This document shows positions 10,201 to 22,800 of a DNA stretch of 64,000 bases, piece after piece. Every line of letters begins with the position of its first letter. Position 1 is the first letter of the stretch. The notes beneath the pieces were generated by a model that worked only from the letters and a program-made list of their open reading frames with translations, did not search any database and was not told the DNA's origin. Location: assembly GCA_963513935.1 (NCBI GenBank), contig OY740773.1:101789291-101853290 (forward strand), given 5' to 3'. This DNA is from Aphrophora alni (taxonomy: Eukaryota; Arthropoda; Insecta; Hemiptera; Aphrophoridae). The translations under genes were made by a program, and so were the position numbers.

Positions 10201-13200
10201 TTTAGCAACTACTTTTTCAATATTGTTCAACGAATAGTAAAACCAAGTGTACATGCTAAATTTTATTAAAATTAAAATTATCATTCTGCCTAAGGGTTCA
10301 TTTTAGAGAGTATGAGCTTGGCAATCTCCTTGAAATTTGGCTCAATCTACACCTTTTTTCATGTAGTATTGGGTTGAAAATCCCTCTCGTTCATCTTTCT
10401 TATTTTACAGTATTCGAGGGCTAAGATGATCTTTACCAAGAAGTTTTTTGACTTTAAACTAGAAGGAAAAAAGAAAATTCTGTCTGTTTTATTGATTTGT
10501 TTATATTTTTTACTTTCTCACATGAGAAAATTATATGATGGGTCAAAAATCGATGTTAAGTTTTATTTTCAGATATATTCATTTTCCTGAATACAAGTAA
10601 TTTATATAAATTTAAAAATAAAATAGGATCCAACACTGAACCCTGTGGAATTCCAACATTAACAGTTATTGCTCTACTTACTTAGGGAATTATGAACAGA
10701 AACAAATTACATATATCAAGCCCAAGTGGTGTCAGATTACTTTAACTCCATCGGATAGGATAATAAGTGGATATTTCATACTTGTTGTAGTTTAACATAA
10801 ATGATTATAATTTTTTGAATTAATTATTTTATTTGTGAACATATTGAATAACAGTAATTAAAATAAATATTATCAATAAAAATCTATACCATTGCCCCTC
10901 ATATTCGTTTATTTTTACAGAAAGATCGCCAAATAAAGAGACTTGAGACTTTCCGTCTAGACCACCACTATCCTGGGTCAGAAAACAGAAGTGTTGTCGC
11001 AGTACTTTATGGAGAATTAGGCACCAAGGAATTCAGTCAGTTTCATATCAAATTGAAAAGTCTGGCCAACGAAGGGAAGATAGATTATGTTGTTAGGCAT
11101 TATGTAGAGGTAAGTATTGTAGATTATTGTTTTGTTTTATTTTTAATATTTCAATCTGGAGCACATTGTTCATTATTTATAATATTTACTTTACATTGTA
11201 CATCTTCTTAGTTAATGTGACTCCAGTTGAGGTGCCGATATCTCGATGTCACTCATTGATATGCCTTTCCAATCTCCAGACTCTAGTTCTTTTTCCAAAA
11301 GTTTGCTCAGATCTACGGATGTTTTTGTAAATAATCAAATATGTAAAGATTTCTGGATTTAAAACAAAGTGATGTCCAGTGTTCTCTTGTTCCTATCTTC
11401 TGGTCTGTCTGGTCCTGAGTGCTGACGAGTGTCGGAGATAGAGCTCTGAAGTGACTGAATCGTGTCTGACATGTTTCTTAGTCTGGATGCAATTTCTGCT
11501 ATTCTGTCAGCAATTTCGTTTCCTAAAGTGTTGTGGTGGCCATTCACTTTACATTATTAATGGTAGAAATACTTATCATTTTATTTTTTCTCATTTGCGT
11601 AGTATAGACAAAGTTGTGTGATGGTGCAAAAAGTCAATGTAGAGCTTTTTCGGATATATCCATTTTGTGGCGCTCTTGAGCCCAAAAAACTGGTTTTAAT
11701 AATTATGTCTATCTGTTGTATATTTAGTGTTCTACAGCCCAAATGTGTGGACCAATTTTAATAAAATTTGGTATGTGGGCTTATTTTGGCCATTATGTTT
11801 TCAATAACTCAAAATTTGGGGGTAGCTGCCGTATGAAAAAAACAAAATTACGAATTTCTCAAAATCCATTGTTTTTGATAAAATTTTATTGAAGTATAGT
11901 CTCTATGGACTTAAACAAAATATATAGATCACCATCTCCCCAAAATAGCAGGTTTTTGAGTTATCAGTAAAAAAGAAGAGTTTTCTAATAGGGCTGTTAT
12001 AAAATATGTAATTTCTTTAAAAAGCTCTACCAATTTCATTCAGATTTTAGTGAAATATTAAGGTACGACCCAAACCTGTGTGTTAAATCGCAAGTAAAAA
12101 ATATTACGGTTCAGAAATAATTGACAAAAAACAAAAACGAACTCAACTCCTGTCGTTAAAAGCTTCTTTTTAATCAAATAAGATTTATGCTGAGGATATA
12201 TGTTTATAACACAAGTAAAGCAAGTTTAGGCCCTTATTTGAATATTTGTTCAAAAACAGCATCCATTGTTCATTTTCACTTTTTAATTGAGAATTATTGA
12301 ACTAACATTTTTGGCGGTTAATAGTATTTTGTTGTTGTTACTATTTCATTCATTATGAATATAAATGTGTGTATGAAAAACTTTGTGTAATGTTCTTGCA
12401 CCATTTATTTGAAAACATATTTCCAAAGAAAGTATACATACGCATACACACTCAATTCTAAATGATTACTTCATTACATATTCTAGAAGCCATAATAGTT
12501 CATGTAATGTACTATAGTACTTATAATTTTTGTTCTGTCTTTCAGCTAACAATATAGAAAAATGATTTTGAAACTGATTTTGAATGTTGCTAATTTCGTT
12601 TTATCTTGATTTTATTTGTAATTTTAAAATGTGTACATCTTTCAGGAGAGACCCAATAGGAAAGTAAGACTTTCAGGTTATGGTGTTGAACTTCAGATGA
12701 AATCGACAGAGTACAAAGCACAAGATGATACTAAAGTTGAAAGCCAAGGAGGCGATGGAACACAAGAAGATGATGATGAAGAGGAAGTTGAAGGGTTCAA
12801 CATTAACAGATTAAAGTAAGTTTTCATTGTTAGGATTTGTTCCTTTAACCTCCCTGGGTTCTTTTTTTTCAATATAATTGAATGGTTCAGTACTCAATTA
12901 ACCTTTATTAACAATTATCAACAAGAATAACCATCTCCTATCTTATTACAATGATACAGTATTCTTATTATTACTATTAATCCAAAATGACTCTAATTCT
13001 TGTGACTCACAGATCTGATTCTACGTTATAGTTTAATTATCTGACTCTGATATAATTTTATAAGTTTTTTAATACACGAAGTTTGCTCACCCTGTTTGCA
13101 ATTCTTGTGGATGCTTTATCCACAGTCTCAATACTCCTAAGAAGCTCTTACTCGCCAAGTTCGTCTGGCGACCTTCAAGAATTCCTGCAGTACCTTCCCT

Positions 13201-13786
13201 TGATCATCAATCTTGGCCCACTGACAACGTTTCCTCCCACCCAAGGGCTTATATATCATTGTAGCATCAATGACGTCTGCCTTGCTTGCAAGGTAAGTAA
13301 TTGCATCAGTTTTCCAGGTCTGTCACAATAATTGTTTTCATTCTGGCTTCTTAAAAAGAACTTAGACTCTATTTCTAACTAAAACTATCCTAATTCCTAA
13401 CATCTTGATTTGAAAGTCTAATAATATGTAAAGTTATCTGATTTTTATCAAGGCATACTGTGTGCATAGGCTAATATGGGTGTTTCAATATAGTAACTCT
13501 ATATAACATTTTACAATTTATTTACATAATTTGAAACCTGGAATAGTTAACACGGCTGTCCATTCAATGACAAAATGGACAGCCACGTCCATAAAATTTG
13601 TATAAATAAGAACTAAATAAATATTTTTTCTATTTGTGTACTGTTATGTAATATTAAGGACCACTTTCCAAGGTAAGCATGTTGTATAGGTTTCTCCTAT
13701 ACAAACATAATAGGTTTTGTTCCCTCCCTATTAAACTCTAACATAAGAAGTAAATTAGAAATTGTAAATAATTAATAAACAAAACA

Positions 13787-13841
<55 letters not shown>

Positions 13842-16800
13842 ACGTTTCAAATAATCACTGTAATTCAACATATAGAATGTCCATTTCATATTTTATAGTA
13901 TTTAGGAATCTTTATCAAAATCATATAAAAGACAATATAATTCAAAGCTGGTACATTTTAAAAGTGTCTCACTAATCATAGAAATGTTAAACACGACATC
14001 ATAAATGAAGAAGAATTTTAAAATAGATAGTCTTAACACACCAAGCGAATAGTGACATGTACAGCAGATTTGTAGAATAAAAGGGAATTTGACAATAAGG
14101 AAATATACAAGACCAACAACTAAGTAAGTAAATTATCAGTGTAATATAAATCTGTTTTGGTGAGTTACTCATGGCTCACATTCTAAACATAGCACTCCTC
14201 AGGAGTTCACTTATAGTGAGTCCGAGTGGGAAATCCCAAGGTACTCTAGCTGAATATACACCCTTTTTTATCTAGTCATAGGTTAAACCACTCTCTCTCA
14301 TCTTTCCTATCAGGTTTCTGTTAATCAACTCTTGTTCTCTTTTGACTCTGATGCTATTAAGAATATTCCAGGACTAGGGGTCGTTATTTTTTTTCTTTAT
14401 TTTAAAGATGATTAAACCACAAATCCAAATGCTACCATTCTGCACATTTCATTTTAATTCAATACCTGAACTATTGTTTGTAGTAATAATTGATCAAAGA
14501 AAAATTATAATCAATGTTTAATATAATCATAAACTTTTTTTTTCTTATACGTGATTCATAATTATATTATAATTCATACAAACTTTCAAAGACTATAAAC
14601 GATATCAAACTTATAAAATAATTGTGTATATTTTGTAAAATATTAATCTCATTCATAGTATGTTCACAATTTATTAATTTTCTCTTTAATACATTTTGTT
14701 CACTTCAATATTTTATTTTCAATACAAGACCAGATTAACTACCTGGCACAAGAAAAATACAATCCAAGATTTAGAAAAAAAGTTTATCTTACAAATTACA
14801 TCTATCTGTCTTACAATTTACAGAATTAAAAGATAAAAGTAATTAAATTCTAAATTTATTGTTGAACTATTAGTCAATTTGCAACACTGATCTCATTGTT
14901 TTACCATGAGATCATGACGGCATGTAATAGTTGTAATTACCGTGGACAAGTATTGTTTTAATACAGATTCCAATGTTTTATGTCAGTTATGTATTTTTTC
15001 AGTCAAAAATCTCTGAAATATATTTCATTAATAAATCATTCAAATAAGTCAAAGTCAGTTAAAGTTTTGTCAGTCAGAAATTCTTAGACTTCAACAATAT
15101 TGTGTACTTGCTTGATAAATTCAAGAAACTGAAAGAGCTCAGACCAACTATCATTTAATCAAACGATGTGCTCGAGGCTATGAAACTGCAATAATTCTTC
15201 CAGAAAATTGCTCTAAAAGCTACCTTGGCTCATTTATAGTGAAACGAGATTGGCAATCCTGAGGGTATCAGCTGGATCTACACCTTTTTTCATGCCTACC
15301 TTGGGCTAGATCCCTCTCTTTCATCTTTCTTATCAGGTCTCTCTTGATCAATTCATGTTCTTTTCAGACCCTGATGCTATTAGATTATTCGATGGGTAGG
15401 GGTCAATATTTTATGTTCTTTTTCATTCTTTTTGTTTTATAAGGCGATGAGTGGCCGAAAGGATTTTTGCATTTAAACAACTACAAAAAACGAAAGCTCT
15501 TTTCACAGGTTGGACCGGCACCAGTTACTTTTTTCAGGGCTACAAAGAACTTATAATTTCATGCAAGAATCAAGTAATAAACTTTGCCTTCAGCAACATA
15601 TAAATGCCTAGCTTCACTAAACGCTGGAATTCATTGATCTAGAGAAAAGACTTCGCAGAATAAAACGTCCCGATTTAAAGTTACGAACTAAATAAGTGAA
15701 CGAAATGTACCATCTAATCCCTGGATGTTGAATATACACAGCAATTCACCTAATGTTGTGATTTTTCCAAAATATTTCCTTAGTAACTATAACTCTGTTT
15801 TTATTTTTATTTTTTTACATTAAAGGTTATTATCATAAAAAATAAATCAATTAATGATCATTTTTATTCAAGTTTTATTTTTCCAGCTCTTTATAATCTG
15901 TTATTTTGATATAAATAAAAATTGATCAATTGTTTGTAAATGGAATATCTATCTCCATTTATATATTGATAACATTTACTATTATAAAACATCACTATCA
16001 GAACTTTCAAATATAAATCTGTTGATTTCACTAGAATGGTCAATTTTCTAGGGTGACATTTTACCGGAGTTATTAGATTAACGCTCGATATTAGACTGAA
16101 TGCAAGGTCAATGTACATAGTGACACACCGCTTAGGTTAGGGCATGATTAGTCATGCAGTTAGGGGGAGAAAGATAACGAATTAGAGAGACGGTTAAAGA
16201 ATAAAAAAAATTTTAAAAAAATGTATAAACTATATGTGGCTTCTAAAATGATAATGGAAAAGACTGTTACTGATGTAATTAATAAAAAGGAAAATGATAA
16301 ATATAAATAGATATATAGTACGACAGTGGCATGCAAAGTGTTAAGTGAAATGATGAGATTAACTCAACTCAGTTGTAATAATTTTTGTTATTAAAACAAA
16401 CACATATTTTCTTTTCAAACTTGTATTGTGTGTTGTCTTTTCCAGACATCTGTATCCAGACAAGAAAGAACAGCTGGATAAATTTGCTCAAGAGCTTGTA
16501 CAATCGAGTGATGAGCTAGCACCACTCAAAGTATGGCAGTTTCAAGAACTAAGTTTACAAGCTGCTCAGAGGATCCTAACGGCACCAAAAGAAGAAGCGC
16601 TGAATGTTCTTACACACATAGCGCAGAACTTTCCCATGCAGGTAACTCTGTCAATATATATATTGACTAATTAGGTACGTTAGGAGAGTCAGCTATTGAA
16701 TTATTTTAATACTTATTTATTAATAATAATAATTCTACGTTTCTTATTAAAATAATGTATTTGTTAAAGTTACAATACAGTGAAAGGTATAAAATGTTAA

Positions 16801-19800
16801 ATAAAAAATCAGCTATGTTATTCTGATCATAAATAACAAAAAAATTGTGTTCAACAAAGAGATGTACTAGCACGTCTATTGTTTCATATAACACTCGAAA
16901 AAAAACCATACAAGATGAAAAGAAATTAACATCAGAGAGAGAGTATTCTGTAAATTAGTAAAAATAATTGCATATGATTAACTATTCATAAAGACGTTTC
17001 TCCAAACTCAAAAAAAAATTGTGAAAAAAAAACTTTTCATAAATATATTTATGAATTTATATATATTGTTCCTTTGCTTTTTAAATTCTTAATTGTAACT
17101 TAGATTAGAATAGTAGGATTGAGCGGCACATTTTTCAGGTAGGTGAGAAAACCTGTTTAACCAACATGGGAGCTGAGAGGGGCGCTACATATGCATGACA
17201 CTTTAAAAGTCGTCACATTTAGTTCAATATTGGTTTATATCTCTCCAATTATGGTAGTTTTTTTACCAAAATGTACATAAATGTTTATTAAAATTGCTAA
17301 TGTTAATTGTGTTAGTGTTTTATTTGTGATTTGGGGATTACTTGTTTCATATAATTAAACATATATAAAACACTAAAATATAAACCTGAAAGGTTATATC
17401 AAATAGGTTATCCCAATTAATATATTTTTAATGTAAGAAATTTTATGACTGTAAAAATTAGACGAGATAAAGGTATACATAGTTAGGGAAAAGATGTATT
17501 GAAATTTGAGAGCAAGACAAGGTGGTTGAAAAATAAATTGGTTTCAAATTAGAATTGTGAAAATATAAGTACAATGACCTTTTCAACATCACAGCTGGGA
17601 TGTGAGATTAATTTATAAAATTAGGAAATAAGTGATTTTGAAAATTTATGAAATTTTGAATAGTAACTATTTATGTGTATGATGTCAAAATCTTATAATT
17701 AGGTATTTGCCTTTGTTAAGGGTAGTACAGAATGGTATCAAATTTGTTAGAGTGTGGTACCAGGGTCACTAAAATAGAAGGAGGCTTTTTGTTGTATACT
17801 TCAAAAAGGAAGGCTGTACATTTTTTTAGCTCCTAAGAATTTTAAATAAAAAACTTGAATAAAAACTTAAATATACAAAGCCAGTAATAATTATCTAATT
17901 AAAAGTGATTGTAAACATTAATCAGAAAGACTTTTATATAAAGGACAATAAAAAGACTAGTATTTCTCTGTCATGTAGAAAAGTGAAGGTAACAGCCATC
18001 AAATACTTTACATAAAGTTTTTTAAATTTGGAATTCAAAAGGGATCATGATTTACCTGAATAAATTTAATACAAAAAAAATTGTAATAAGAATAATTTAA
18101 ATTTTTTACTTGAGAGTGACAATTTCAGACTCTTATTTTGACAATTTTGTGGTGATCTGCAAATGACTTAATAGGTTTTAAATAATCATATCCTTAAATA
18201 TTAATTTGAACTCATTTATTAATGTCATTTTCTTTAGAATTAAGTATAATTTTTTTTTTTTTTTTAAATAGGAAGGATACATATTGAGCCCGAGTCAAAG
18301 ACCCCTGAGAGAGAGATTTAAAAAATTTTAATGCTAATTTATGATTAATTTAAAATAGGTTAATAAAAATTAAATAAGGAAATTTTAATACTTAAAATAA
18401 ATAATTTGAAATTAAATTTTTATATAGGATAATTTTGGAATTTTACAAGATCTCGTAAACTGTTGATAATTGTAAATGGGAAACCTTCATTACTTTTTCA
18501 TGGTATTTAAAAATCTGTTTTGCAAAAAACTGTAAACAAACACCAACACAGGGCCAAAAATAAAATAAACTATTATATTACTTTTCTTGAGTTATTTTAT
18601 TTAAATTAATTATAAATAAAAAATTATTTAAATCATTATGTTCTTTAATGGCACAATAAAAAAATATTCAATATAAAAAATAAATGTTTTTTTATATTTT
18701 AATCTCGGGGTCAGATTTGGGTTTCACAATTAAATAGAAATATATATTAATAATAATCAGTTCAATCTCACCACCATTATTTACAATGTTCCTTTTTTTA
18801 TACTTCTTCCTGGTAATTGTTCAGTTCAATACAATAATTAATCCCTTCTTCATGCTTTTCATAATTAATCTTTTTTAATATTTCTTCCTGGTAATTGTTC
18901 AGTTCAATACAATAATTATTTCAATATTTCACTTTGATCAGACTGTTTTACTTTTCAATCGCATCCTATATATTACAATATGTCAACTGCACTTCAGATA
19001 ATCTTACACAAGAATAATTTGAAAATTTCTTCCTCTTTTTTAAATTGTTATTATTAATCATATGATTTACTGTTGTTTCACTCACATGGTCCCCCTGCAC
19101 CTGCTTATTAAATTTTGTATTTTTTTTAATGTAATATTTGAATAATTTCCTATAACTTTATATTTATAATTTTATTTTATTTACAAATTTATTCTTCAAT
19201 TGTATAAAAATGTTACAACTGTCCTCCAAAATTTTAATTTTTTAAAAAAATTATTTATTTTTTTTTTTAAACAAATTACTAAATTTTTATCAGTGACATT
19301 TTTCTATAGTCATTGACTATTTTACAAACTTTACATACATCTCCCTTTAATTTGAATTTAAATTTATAAAACTTTTCTTTAGTTGGTGTCGGTGTTAAAT
19401 TTCTCATTTGTATTACTTTTTCAATGAAATATTCTGCCCTATTTAGCATACCACCTGGTCTGAACTTTTCTACCTCTAGCCTACTCCTTATGCCATTTTG
19501 TACTTCATCATTCCAGTATTTTTCAAACATCCTCTCTTTTAAAGTTTCCAAATCATCAATTTCCTCTCTGACTATTTGCCACCATTTTGCAGTATTTCCT
19601 TCTAATGATATGTCCATAATGTCCTTAATACTCAAACTATCTCTCCCTTCTTTAATCCTTCTTTCCTGTATCTTACTTATGTATCGCTCTAAATTCCTAA
19701 AGTATTCTACTGGGTTTGAATTTCTTCCATTAAATTTAGGCATATTCAAATCAGTATTATTATTCTCACCAATATAAATTATTTGTGGTACACCTCCAAA

Positions 19801-22800
19801 AGTTTTAATTTTCTTTAAATTACCTTCAGTCTCATCTAACATCTCCTTAACTTTATTTAAGTCTTGGCCTAATTCCTTATTTTTAGATTCAAATTTACTA
19901 TCTAACATCTTAATGCTTTGATGTTGTTCTATAAATTTAGTTTCTATCTTTTTATAGTTTTCTTCCATGTCCCTTTCCAACTCATTTATGTTTTCATCCA
20001 TTTGTACCTTAAATTCACCCATATTCTCCATTATGTGTCCCTTAAATTCATTTAATCTCCCTTCCAATTTCTCATCTAATTTACACAATAATTCATCTTT
20101 GATTTGGTTAGAATTTTCTATTAATTTTGTGTTAAAATTTTTTAATTCTCCCTTAAATTCATTTTTTAATTCATTTTCTAATTTATTCATTTGATTTCCT
20201 AATTTATTATTCATTTGGTTCAAATCTTCTTTCAAATTACCCATAATACTAGTCTCCATCTTATTAAAACATTGCATCATCATTTGAACTAACCTATTCA
20301 TGTCTGATCCCTGTCCTTCGGTTAGGCCTACATTTTCATTTAAATTAACATTTTCCTCCTCCATCTGTCTGTCTTCAGTCACATCAATAATGCTCACCAT
20401 TTCCCCTTGAGTTTCCTTTAAATTTTGCTTATTATTCTTAACAAAACCAAATTTCATATCAAATAGAGCCAATACGTTGTGAACCTTATTTATAATAAAA
20501 AATTTAATTTAATATAGTCTCCTTTTATTTATCGTGCCCCACGTTGTGGATGCCAAATTTATATTACTTTTCTTGAGTTATTTTATTTAAATTAATTATA
20601 AATAAAATATTATTTAAATCATTATGTTCTTTAATGGCACAATAAAAAAATATTCAATATAAAAAATAAATGTTTTTTTATATTTTAATCTCGGGGTCAG
20701 ATTTGGGTTTCACAATTAAATAGAAATATATATTAATAATAATCAGTTCAATCTCACCACCATTATTTACAATGTTCCTTTTTTTATACTTCTTCCTGGT
20801 AATTGTTCAGTTCAATACAATAATTAATCCCTTCTTCATGCTTTTCATAATTAATCTTTTTTAATATTTCTTCCTGGTAATTGTTCAGTTCAATACAATA
20901 ATTATTTCAATATTTCACTTTGATCAGACTGTTTTACTTTTCAATCGCATCCTATATATTACAATATGTCAACTGCACTTCAGATAATCTTACACAAGAA
21001 TAATTTGAAAATTTCTTCCTCTTTTTTAAATTGTTATTATTAATCATATGATTTACTGTTGTTTCACTCACATGGTCCCCCTGCACCTGCTTATTAAATT
21101 TTGTATTTTTTTTTATGTAATATTTGAATAATTTCCTATAACTTTATATTTATAATTTTATTTTATTTACAAATTTATTCTTCAATTGTATAAAAATGTT
21201 ACACTATGAAACTTATTTTGTGACAGTGTGAAAAGTCAGATCTTAATATTGACTCATTTAAAAGACGCGGTTAAACTATAGAAATAAGAATTCAAATAAT
21301 AATTTAAAACTAGTAAGCTCATTTATAAAGGAAAAATAGATTTTCAAGGCTAAAAATCAATAACCATGTTTTAGTATTAGTACAACATAAATATTTACAA
21401 GTGTTTAATTTCTTTACATGTGAATTTTGATTTTATGCGGTGGTGTATGTGAAATGACTAGAACGGCAAAAATGTGACCGGAAAGAACGCTTTAGGAAGT
21501 GAGAAATCTCGTGGTTTCAGTTAGTCGAGGTCCAGAGTTTAGATAGACAGGTTGTGTTTCTGAAGTAATCAGATATATTTTGATAGTGAGAAACTTTTCC
21601 AAAATGTAATGGATATTGTTAATATAGAATCCTATTATGATAATTGAATCAGTGAGAAACATTTTTTGTCTAAAAGAAGTTTTAAAAACATTGATAGTGA
21701 TGATTTAATGAGGTTAGAGACATTTGTAAACGTAGTAGGACGTATTTAGAGTTTGATGAGATATTGGACAACATCTTTTAATAAAGTGATGTATTTATTG
21801 TACAACATTGTGTACATGAAAGGACAATTGAGCATCGATTATACAAATTCAATCTACAAGGTGATTACAACACAAAATGAGCGAGTTCCAGCACAAGGAC
21901 ATGTTCAACCTGCAGGATCGGTTATCCGGTAACATAAAATCATAGACATTTTTATATAAAGAGAACTTTTTCTATGAACCTTTTTATATTGTTCTAATAA
22001 ATAATTTTTGTGTAACAATTTGTAGATTTAGAATATTTAATTTCATTTTAATATAATCAATCTTTGTTATGTGAGAACATAAAACGCTCACTATAAAAAA
22101 AAAAAAAAATTTGTTTTGAGTTGCAACTATTAATATAAAGTCTTAAAAAAGAATTTAAGCCTCTTCAAGGCAAAATATGTTAAAAAATTTAAAAGCATAG
22201 AGATTTTAAATATGGTTGGTATGAAATGTATTATGAATATATATATGTGCTAATTCTTTGTTTTTTAATAAATCCATGTCAATATTTCAGCTACAAGTGT
22301 TTTCATTTCAGAAACCAAAATCACTGTGAAGTACACTGGTAAAAGAACTCATGACCCCTGAGAAATTTTAATAACAATAATTAACTTCCTTTTTTCAAAA
22401 TTGGTAAGCTAACGCTACCTGGCGCCTATAAGTCGAGCAAATTAATAAATAAATACTTTGAGGAACTCTTCAAGTTCAAAAGATAAATTGTTATATTTTT
22501 AAATAGCTTCAATTTTCATATTAACATCAGCTCTTTATTAAACTATTACAATTTAATAAAGAAAAAAAATAGAACTTAATTAAATGTTGAACACCTTAGA
22601 AAACCTTTAAAGAGACATGCTTCTATTTGGATAGTATGTTGTTCTGACTTGGATAGTATATAGTAATATAGACTTCTATCATATGAACATTTTCACTGTT
22701 GGTAAACTCCATTGTGTAATGAAATTAACGTTGAAATGAAAAAAATATATAAATATTTTTCAGAGTAAAAGAACTTTAAATTCAGAAAACAATCTATATA

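Larger units (their letters stand above)
8268..10920. other. UGGT intron 2
   Basis: 2653-bp intron. 8410-8800 holds a LINE 3' fragment with a strong hairpin. Part of a dispersed repeat lies at about 10310-10450. About 9100-9360 has short protein-like pieces such as NCNVFIADNAPVM that I cannot place. The rest shows nothing recognisable. Confidence 0.7.
11110..12645. other. UGGT intron 3
   Basis: 1536-bp intron containing a LINE RNase H remnant on the minus strand (about 11359-11560) and a dispersed repeat copy (about 11590-12070). Nothing else was recognised. Confidence 0.75.
12816..16445. other. UGGT intron 4
   Basis: 3630-bp intron. It contains a dispersed repeat copy (13612-13745), a TA microsatellite (13791-13839) and two copies of another dispersed repeat (14190-14400, 15225-15430). 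At 13060-13290 a GC-richer patch reads on the minus strand as protein-like pieces (MIYKPLGGRKRCQWAKIDDQ) of unknown origin. The rest is AT-rich and unrecognised. Confidence 0.65.
18574..21203 (-). mobile_element. Gag-only LTR retrotransposon (Ty3/gypsy-like, TR-GAG type)
   Basis: A complete 2630-bp non-autonomous element on the minus strand. The two direct LTRs (18574-19217 and 20560-21203) are each 644 bp and differ at only two positions that I can find, so insertion was recent. The flanking 4-bp CTAT at 18570-18573 and 21204-21207 is the target duplication. LTR ends on the element strand are TGTAAC and GTAATATA. A primer-binding-like sequence TGGCATCCACAACGTGGGGC follows the 5' LTR. A purine-rich GGAGGACAGT immediately precedes the 3' LTR. 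The only long frame is a 397-codon gag (20472-19279). No protease, reverse transcriptase, RNase H or integrase fits in the interior. Mobility would need pol proteins supplied by a relative. Confidence 0.92.

Noticed and set aside
19424..20194. Plus-strand open frames within the LTR element
   Set aside because: Antisense shadows of the intact minus-strand gag frame.
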